DNA of 64,000 bases from Hydractinia symbiolongicarpus (Eukaryota; Cnidaria; Hydrozoa; Anthoathecata; Hydractiniidae), in contig NC_079887.1 in NCBI RefSeq assembly GCF_029227915.1, forward strand, positions 14,384,001 through 14,448,000, in the 5' to 3' direction. Shown here piece by piece: positions 57,201 to 64,000 of the stretch. The translations under genes were made by a program, and so were the position numbers. The notes under the pieces are model-generated. The model was given only the letters and a program-made list of their open reading frames with translations. It searched no databases and was not told the origin of the DNA. Within the stretch, counting starts at the first letter, position 1. Each line of letters opens with the position of its first letter.

Positions 57201-60200
57201 CTCGTGTTCTTTAAATAATTGTAGTAGAATTTTAAATAAATAGCCATTAACTGTTACTTTATTGAGGTACCAGTTACACAAATAGTCTACTACTTTGATT
57301 TGCTTTATGAGGTACAGCATTTATTCGCTGCATTTTAGGTAAAGATACATTCTTACCAATTTAGCGTAGCTGTCACTGTCATTAGGACAAAAAGCGTTTC
57401 CGCAATAATTGCAGAAATATTTCAGAGGAATTTGATTCCGTCGCAAAAATATCGGGGATTACGAAGCGTGATAAGGCTGAATTACAAAGTGCTTCATGAA
57501 AGAATCACAATTTCCGATTTTTCCACAATTTCAGTGTGACAAAATTGTGTTGTAAAGTGCGATGGGATTACAATACATTTGATGGTTCTAATGTTATAAA
57601 ATAAAAAATGTCAAGTAGGTTATTTTGCCTCTAAAGTATAATGTTCTTTTTCTAGGCAATGTGTGGAATACAAGAATATTGTACCAGATCAGTTAGGGTT
57701 TTGCACAAAATATCTAAATAACAAAAAAGTGTATCAGAGTTTACGGGGTGGTGAAAGGGATAACAGGATCCTTGGACCCAAGTTGTCTCTTTTGAGCATG
57801 GTTAGAAGGATTTTCAAACAAAATGCTTATGTGGCAATACTAAGATATATAGAGATAATGTTAGGTAAGTGCTTTATTTACGTTTGTTGTTATTTTTATC
57901 AAACACATAAATATATCATAAATAATTATTCAAATGTAAAAGAATAAAACATGATAACACAATCTTTTCCCTCTGGTGCCAATTGTAACTAGCAGTAGAT
58001 ATTTAGTTTTCGTGAAAAGATTGCAAAGCCTTAATTATTTCTTTTTTTATGAAATCGTTTGCATATAAAAAACACCATACAAGACTATATTTTTCGAAAA
58101 CATGTACAATTAAAAGTTTATCACATGAATCGAAAACAAGTCATTGTATTTGATAGCTACATTCGGTAAACTTTTGTCCAATTTCAGATATCGTTTATTA
58201 AGTTCTTTGGTTAACAGCATATAGTCTAGGAACCTACAATGAATTCTATGTGGTCATACAATTAAATTTTCACATTTGTATATAATCGAAATAAACACAA
58301 ATCATAACTATTTATCTGAAGTTTGAGGTAAACTAAGAATTTTTCAGCGGTCGATAGCACCTTGCTCCTAACGGCTACATGCTAACAAAAGAATAATTGG
58401 ACCGTGAATATCTGTTTGTGTCATAAAAGTATGTTATATTCGAAAAAAGACTTGAAACAACCAACAAGTTCTTCTTTCTAAAGTAAATCATAACTTCACT
58501 CTACCAATCAGGAATATCATATAAGGTCTTTTTGCCTGATATTTCAGCTAAAAAGAGAAAAAATATATGCTTTTTGCACCGTAAAATTAAAAGATAAGTA
58601 AAGATTGAACTCGTTCCTCGATGTAACTTGTGTAGACTTTAGCCAATTAAAGCGTCCTAAGGCAAAATTAGACAAACTTTGACCCCATGATGATATATTT
58701 AAAAACATAGTTTTCTTTAGAGCCATACACCAATTTTGGGTTGGATAAAATTCTATTAAATTTAACAAGAAGTCTTCAAAATGTTATTGAAGAACTTGGC
58801 CAACACCCAATTCTATTCAAAAGGATTTTCTGTATGGTACGATTTAGAGTTTGCTTAACTTCGTCGAAAGATAAATCATTCATTATATCCTGGCCATGCC
58901 GCAGCTTATGCGAAAAATATTTACCAGTTTCGCAAGAAATATATAACATTCTTCATCAACTGAATAAAATACCTTCAGAAGAATTCATAAACGTGCCCGA
59001 TTTGGGAAATAAATCTGTCTGTACATTTCTTCCGGAACAGGATATAACACACTTAGAACGATGTCAATTAATTGGTGAGTAACTAATTTGGATAAAAATT
59101 TTAGAATATTGTTAGTGGTGAAAATATTTGTAAGCATTACCTATCTCGGTTTATTTGTATTGCAATGGCCTCATCATAAAATAAAACTGGAACTTCAAAC
59201 ACAGATTATCTATTTTAACCAATGATAGCTACCAATTTCAGCTGGTAATTAGGTATTTTAAAATCTTCTTATTAATGAAGCGACAAGTACAACCCGTTTT
59301 TGCGGGTTATAAGTGTTCAAATTAATATAGCGTGTCTTCAAGGAAAAGGTACAAACTTTTCAAATTAAGAATTTAAGAGAAAAGCATTGCAAAAAAAAGA
59401 AAGAAAAATAACTTATTATAATCAATTTTCGTAAAATATGTTTTATGTTGGCCTATGGTTGTTTTCTGGTTGCTTAATTTTACTGATAAGACTGGTTTAA
59501 TGACCCTTTGTGTCAGGTTGTAGAGGTTACACCCTCTAAAGACAAAGCACAGTTCAAGATCTCCCTTATTGCAAAGATAGTCTGCATATTCAAGAACGAA
59601 CGAACGAACGAACGAAATGAAAGCTGTTTTACATCACATTAATTATACAGGATTTAGAGCATATACGCCAGTGCGTAAATTGCTTAGAGATGGAAGAACA
59701 TCGTAGGTGGAGCTTAAAAAGAAAGAAAACAGTTTTGGTGGCATAGCAAGTAGACATTCCCAGGAGAGTTCGGTCCATCTGGTTCAACATCCCCACACCT
59801 GCTGTTTTAAAACTTTCCTCATATCTTTCTTCCATCAATTTATTTTCACAACTTCTAAGAACCTTTATAAAATAACTTGTCAACACTCGAGAGACCTGCA
59901 GGTAACTTTTCATTATGTTCGTTAATAGCCTTTGTATCTGAGGTAGACCCACCAATAATAAGACGTAATAATTGCACAGGCATGGTGTGGATAGAAGAAA
60001 AGAAGGAAGAGAAGTATGTAAAATCTTAAGGCTTTGTGACAGCAAAAAGAATTTGAACTGAGGGACTTACCCTTTCTGATCACAAAGCCACTTGATTTGT
60101 GCACACGGAAATCTATGGCAGCTGATTTTAGTGCTACAGAACACCTAGAAAACAGCGTTTAGGTAACAGACATTGATAAAGACATCATGGTGATATCGTC

Positions 60201-63200
60201 TATAAAGGCCCTTATTAAAGGGAGTGATACTTTCTTTTATGCAAAGGGATCCAGTAGTGTATACCCATGAATAGTATTGATGATTACAAGAAAAAGAATA
60301 ATTGACAGTGTACAACCCACAAAAATTCCCCGCATATGTTTATGCCAATTGCTTGGTGCATACAGAGAGACAGATTTTCTGTAGACATTGATGTAATATT
60401 TTATTATAACACCATAGCGTTTCAGGGCAAAAAGGATAAGTCGGTGAAGAAATGATGGAAAGGCATTTGCTATATCTTGCCAGATTGTACCTAGATCTGA
60501 CTTAGAAGAACGGTCATCTTTTAGTGCTGACCATACAATTGACATTTGTTCCTAGCAGAGAGGAACTCTTTCCATGCATTCCTTCAAAATAAGATACAAA
60601 GATACAACAGAAGCTTACCTACGACATACCTAGGTCCATGAATCCGTTGTGGAATTACCTGGTTGATGACGTCATTAATAAACCTTTAAACAACAACATC
60701 TTTTCAACCGTTTGTTAAGAGTACATGCAAGATCTGGTAACGGAATAAATATTGTAAAAGAAACCTTAACTTTTTTTAAACTCTCATATCTCCTTAGCCA
60801 CAGGAAAAACCACGCGATCTTATACATTGTCATCATCAGAGTTTCAAACTCTAAGGAAAAGAGGTAACGGCTAAAATAATTTATTTGTGCATCAACCGGC
60901 CATTACTTTCGTCATCAAAATTCAAATGAAAGATCTTTTTTGTTTCCTTTTGGCCTGAGTTGAAATTTACATCAATTATTTTGGATATTAATTCAGTCTT
61001 TCTTACCAGAACTAGCAAAGCTGTACTTCCGTTTTACAGTGTCATTTACTATTGTTTGTCACTATCTGATATATCATTATACCTCTTAGGCTCAACCCAC
61101 AAGCCAAACTGGCCACTAAACAAAGATGTGTGAAAGTCTCTTAGTTGCATCTTCTTTTTGCCATGTATACATTTGCAGCATTTTCGGACTAGATCCTAGT
61201 ACGCACCCGCTTGGGTTCGGGGTTCCGGATCTTAGCATGCCCATTCCTAGAAATAACTTGGGTTCAATAATTCCATGCACGAAATCTTTAGCATCTTGAA
61301 CAATTCAACCTCACATGCTTGGCTGAATGCGGAATAAAGAACAAATGAAGTAATACAATCGCTTTTATACAATTATTTTTCTATAATCATCATGATTATC
61401 ATTAGCATTCAATGGTCGTCGGTATATGCAAAATCTTTATACCAATGCTAGTTTATAACAATACTTGTTTTCAAAATTTGTTTTTAAAAAAGCTGTGTTT
61501 TTTACTTACGATGGTGATTTTGACGAGAGTATATGGTTTGCCAAGTTTTCAGATTCAATTGTCCAATATCTCAATGGCAACTGGAACTTTATTAACAGAT
61601 GTACCAGCAATGGCGATATATGCATCCATCGTTTTTTTCCTCAAAAAAAGCCTTTTCATGCTTAAACGTTGTGTGTCCAGTTCAGATGGTTCACTTATTG
61701 TGGTTAAACTGCTTTGATAATCTTTTCTTTCTATAGGTTTTTATTAATGCATTTACTCTGCTAAAAACTGTAGTCTACTATGCTAATTTATGATGCTAAT
61801 TTATCTATTTCTTTAAGATTTCCATTGTTCGTTCACGCAACTGGTATTCTTCTTGTTGTAATGACATAACTTCTATATTTTCATTCAAGGGGCTACACAA
61901 CAGTTCTATAAATAAAATCCCCGCAATCTCCGAAGAATTGCGAGTAATAACGAACCAGGTCAATGTGCAAGAAATTATACACAATTTAGAACTACATAGA
62001 GGTTTAGACAACTTGTTAAGGAATAATTAATATTTTATGATTAATGTGTAATTTTTTTAATTTTTATATTTTTAAAAAGGAATCTTCCAGAATCAATTTA
62101 GTTCTCATCGTATTTCATCATCAGTGGCTAGAATTTCGATTATTACATCCATTGTTTTTTGCACCGGTACTGATGGATATAAGTTTACAACATCATACTA
62201 AACTTGTACTTCGTCTGGCGTGATCGTACAATCTTTTGAAGTTTCGACAAACGTTCTCGAACTCTTCAACCTTGTGTCGTTTTTATTCAACGTTGGTTGT
62301 GTGATCATGACAAGATGTTCTGATGTCCTATAGCTTGGTGTACCGATCGTTGATACCGAAACTCTCATTGGAGAGCTTGTGAGCCTTTACTGTACCATAC
62401 ATCCTTGGCGGAATGGGGTTGTTCGGGTAGAGATATTCGTACTTTTTTTTTGGTGAACTTTTTTTTTTTTTAAGTTTTAAGAGAGTAGAACAGCATTTTC
62501 GAGCAAGGGATGGTGTCGAATCGTTTGTTATGACTTTGGTTTCGCCGATTTGCTCGTCTATTTTCTTGATCGCTTCATTTTTCTTAATTCGCGCTATTAC
62601 AGCTCCTTTATCGTACGGGTAAATAAAAATATTTTCGTCCGATAGCAATTCCTTTAACGCCTTCCTTTGGCCTGATTATCAATCATTAATTAATTGATTA
62701 TAAATATCAGTAATTCGAAAGTTTGTTTTGACAAAACAACAGAGGCAACGTGAAGAGCTGTAATTGTGAAGAAATGCTATGTTGCTAGCATGAGAAGATA
62801 ATTAATACCTCTTAATAGACTTCAAGTCATTGTTGTTGGTCAGACTGGTTTATGTACAATAAACTTATATGCTTCTATTGAAAATTTTGAAGGATATACC
62901 TAGCTAGCTACTTAAAAAGATTTGAAGTTTATTTTATTAGAAAGTTTGAGTTAAAAACTTTTTATGAAACTGATGTAGTCTGATGTAGTCTTACATTTGA
63001 CATGTTAAACAAGATTAGATAAGGCCACCTAGCTTAAATTTTCCTTTCTGATGCAAATTGTTTTACGTTATATTGCAACACCATATTTTTTCAATTAGAT
63101 ATAATGTGCATTTAAATGAAAGCGCTGGCTTTTAACTTTATATTACCAGATTTATTGGGTTACTAATGAGATGTTTTTGAAAACCAGCCTCACCACCAAA

Positions 63201-64000
63201 TCTATCGTTCTACATTTTTGCTAAATTAGATTTCAAAGCGCTGAAGTGGGTAAAAAATATGAATTCTTATAAACTTTTTAAATATTCAAGGATAAATTTT
63301 GTAAAAATATTATAAGTCTATAAAAAAAGAGCAGCTAGCTAGCAAACTGGGCCATGTGCAATTCCTTACAAAGGTTTTATCGCTATTTGAACCAATAGTG
63401 ACCCACAATCTGACAGCACATACGCTTATAGCGGGCGTAAAGATCATGGAGGAAAGGAAGCGTAGTTTCAGTTTTTTAGATCCTAAAAGCGTAGTTGAAT
63501 CAAAGTGGCGAAGGTGCCAGAAGCAGTTACATATTACAATCCATGAACAAGTAGAAGGATCGAATTCGAATCCTCATAGTGACGAAAAATATAAGTAACT
63601 TTCCGAAACAATTTTACAGTGGCCCCTATAAATCTTTTTAAGTGTTTATGTAGCATAACAGCAGAAGCGAAAACGATCCTGAGAAAAGCTGGATTTAAGC
63701 AAACAGCTTAAATAAACATGTTTTTTTCTTCACTATTACTTTAGAAGATTCAAATCAGAACTTCACAAAAGTGTGTTACGAAGGAAATGGAAGTGGTTAC
63801 ATTGGGATCATTAATGTTACATCTTCTGGAAAAACCTGTCAACCCTGGTCTATAAATCCTTATTTAGACCCTGGCTCTTACCCAACATTAAAGGAAAACT
63901 TTTGCAGAAATCCACAGGGTCATTTGCATAAACCTTGGTGTTACGTAGAAAAGTCGATGCAACGTTGGGAATACTGTGACGTCAAAGAATGCAGCAAAAA
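45220..64000 (+). CDS. Gene B: CRD-kringle-CRD-kringle transmembrane receptor, intact as far as seen (3' end outside window)
   Basis: Exons: 45220-45274, 48232-48259, 49222-49424, 50539-50904, 55800-56063, 56878-56899, 57656-57864, 58721-59074, 63745-beyond 64000. Every border is GT-AG and every phase matches. All 12 kringle cysteines visible in the window are present, and CRD2a, broken in gene A, is whole here. By comparison with gene A the remaining exons (membrane helix, tail) should lie within about 2 kb past the window end, giving a protein of about 665 residues. The pair of Fz-CRD and kringle is the hallmark of ROR-family receptors, here doubled. Binding of Wnt-like lipidated ligands and action as co-receptor, decoy or clearance receptor are inferences. 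Confidence 0.8.
45275..48231 (+). other. Intron 1 of gene B with a 2.0-kb anonymous insertion (about 45598-47640)
   Basis: The flanks match gene A intron 1 near 17805. The extra 2.0 kb has no open frame above 63 codons, no recognised terminal repeats and no known motif. The LINE of gene A is absent. Confidence 0.5.
48232..48259 (+). CDS. Gene B exon 2: 28-nt microexon of CRD1
   Basis: Acceptor TCATTATAG, donor GTAAGT, phase 1 to 2; encodes 'CDENLTAR' with split ends. Confidence 0.7.
49222..49424 (+). CDS. Gene B exon 3: CRD1, first half
   Basis: Acceptor TTCTTTTTAG, donor GTAAGA, phase 2 to 1. 'CIPYKDVLLHGQCFDAL' opens the CRD. The 140-bp tandem duplication seen in gene A is absent. Confidence 0.78.
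50539..50904 (+). CDS. Gene B exon 4: CRD1, second half
   Basis: Acceptor TAATTTAG, donor GTATAA, phase 1-1. Starts 'MCSHLPKFKTNLENI' after a split Asp. Same cysteine set as gene A ('SCFSYD', 'WILCHLTHSVCL', 'PPCKSTCVNDKC', 'ICHVSMP', 'NCQALP', 'ERCQ'). Confidence 0.8.
51428..51510 (+). repeat. Imperfect 15-bp tandem repeat inside the Helitron
   Basis: About five units of the form CGACACTCACAACAC with substitutions. Confidence 0.7.
53000..53525. repeat. Three imperfect pyrimidine-rich tandem units inside the Helitron
   Basis: Units of about 180-200 bp share TTATTTTCTACTTCTAA, then CACTTCTAGCTCCAC-like and TTCTACTTCTTCACTTGG segments, then CTTTTTAAATATA. The strand is strongly C/T-biased. 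Confidence 0.7.
55800..56063 (+). CDS. Gene B exon 5: kringle 1, intact
   Basis: Same borders as gene A plus 26656. It differs from gene A at three bases, all changing an amino acid: 'CYNYT' (A: CHNYT), 'GFATTP' (A: GFSTTP) and 'PWCYT' (A: PWYYT). All six kringle cysteines are present. Confidence 0.9.
56878..56899 (+). CDS. Gene B exon 6: 22-nt KELW microexon
   Basis: 'NKELWTK', donor GTAAGC; it joins CRD2a with codon ACG. Phase 1 to 2. Confidence 0.55.
56916..57038 (+). mobile_element. 123-bp mini-Helitron, copy B counterpart
   Basis: Same place and ends as 30260-30382 with few substitutions; it predates the tandem duplication. Confidence 0.55.
57656..57864 (+). CDS. Gene B exon 7: CRD2, first half, intact
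   Basis: Acceptor CTTTTTCTAG, donor GTAAGT, phase 2 to 1 (1 + 207 + 1 nt). 'QCVEYKNIVPDQLGFCTKY' matches the CRD1 opening 'CIPYKDILPHGQCFDAL', and a helix-rich segment follows. The whole exon is open. Only this copy retains it. Confidence 0.78.
58721..59074 (+). CDS. Gene B exon 8: CRD2, second half
   Basis: Acceptor TTTTCTTTAG, donor GTGAGT, phase 1-1. Starts 'EPYTNFGLDKILLNLT'. Same cysteines as gene A exon 8, with a handful of substitutions. Confidence 0.75.
60237..60545 (-). mobile_element. R2/NeSL-like RT remnant, copy B
   Basis: 'TIWQDIANAFPSFLHRLI' and 'MRGIFVGCTLSIILF', as in copy A (33977-34285). The next segment on the same strand gives 'KSSGFVIRKGKS' at about 60070-60104. Confidence 0.6.
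62090..62680 (-). mobile_element. Penelope-like RT remnant, copy B
   Basis: Here one frame (62328-62648) runs from 'SDENIFIYPYDKGAVI' to 'PPRMYGTVKAHKLSNESFG', joining segments that are out of frame in copy A. Motif A 'YDVVNLYPSVP' follows at about 62165-62200. Confidence 0.72.
63745..64000 (+). CDS. Gene B exon 9: kringle 2, cut by window end
   Basis: Acceptor TATTACTTTAG. 'KVCYEGNGSGYIG', 'TCQPWS', 'FCRNPQGHLHKPWCY', 'WEYCDVKEC'; all six cysteines are present. About 11 nt of the exon lie past the window. Confidence 0.93.

Larger units (their letters stand above)
59075..63744 (+). other. Intron 8 of gene B with the same old retroelement remnants
   Basis: Collinear with gene A intron 8: short CGAA repeat (59595-59617), R2/NeSL-like RT remnant (60237-60545, minus), and Penelope-like remnant (62090-62680, minus). 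It lacks about 365 bp present in A next to the microsatellite. Confidence 0.65.
42766..64000 (+). repeat. Tandem duplication unit, copy B (cut by window end)
   Basis: Collinear with copy A. It begins 95 bp after the end of the second pogo-like element. Copy B carries a 1.1-kb MITE, a 2.0-kb anonymous insertion and a 2.6-kb Helitron that copy A lacks, and it lacks the LINE and several other segments present in A. Confidence 0.9.

Overview
This is 64 kb of AT-rich, intron-rich metazoan DNA. No bacterial-style operons, ribosome-binding sites, rRNA or tRNA genes were seen. Spliced genes with GT-AG introns, a single-exon class A GPCR, Frizzled-CRD/kringle ectodomain exons (a ROR/MuSK-type pairing) and a dense mix of LINEs, Penelope-like elements, pogo/Tigger elements, Helitron-like ends and MITEs suggest an invertebrate. 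A cnidarian, possibly a hydrozoan, is my best guess, but this is inference and the species is not identified.

Layout. 1-2690: 3' part of a LINE with an open reverse transcriptase frame. 3458-3637 and 5131-5384: two MITEs. 5472-8483: a complete Tigger/pogo-type transposon with an intact three-exon transposase and a HIRAN-like passenger frame inside its second intron. 9.8-10.5 kb: a cluster of Helitron-like termini. 13268-14245: an intact seven-helix receptor. From about 14434 to the window end there are two tandem copies (A and B) of a unit of about 28.3 kb, each carrying one multi-exon gene on the + strand.

The main discovery is that gene. Splice sites and codon phases were joined by hand across 12 exons (1998 nt, 666 codons when gene B supplies its intact exons and gene A supplies the 3' exons). 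The predicted protein is: signal peptide, Frizzled-like CRD1, kringle 1, CRD2, kringle 2, transmembrane helix, cytoplasmic tail of about 40 residues. No kinase is visible. The two CRD-kringle modules share the same exon count and phases, so the protein arose by internal duplication of a four-exon module. The whole gene was then duplicated in tandem. It looks like a kinase-less ROR-like receptor, with a Wnt co-receptor or decoy as one possible role (inference).

Gene A (17460-39608) is decaying. The first half of CRD2 has lost its splice acceptor and two cysteines through a 167-bp deletion plus a 2-nt frameshift, and kringle 1 has a Cys-to-Tyr change. Gene B (45220 to beyond 64000) is intact as far as the window shows. 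CRD-b, kringle and membrane exons are all phase 1-1, so gene A could still make shorter in-frame proteins by exon skipping.

Transposon insertions found in only one copy (a LINE in A; a Helitron and a CGTTTCA-rich MITE in B), against insertions found in both (R2/NeSL-like RT, Penelope-like RT, a 123-bp mini-Helitron), give a relative time scale. The 5' part of the unit is visibly more diverged between copies than the part from about 25.66 kb on, suggesting later gene conversion or a two-step history.
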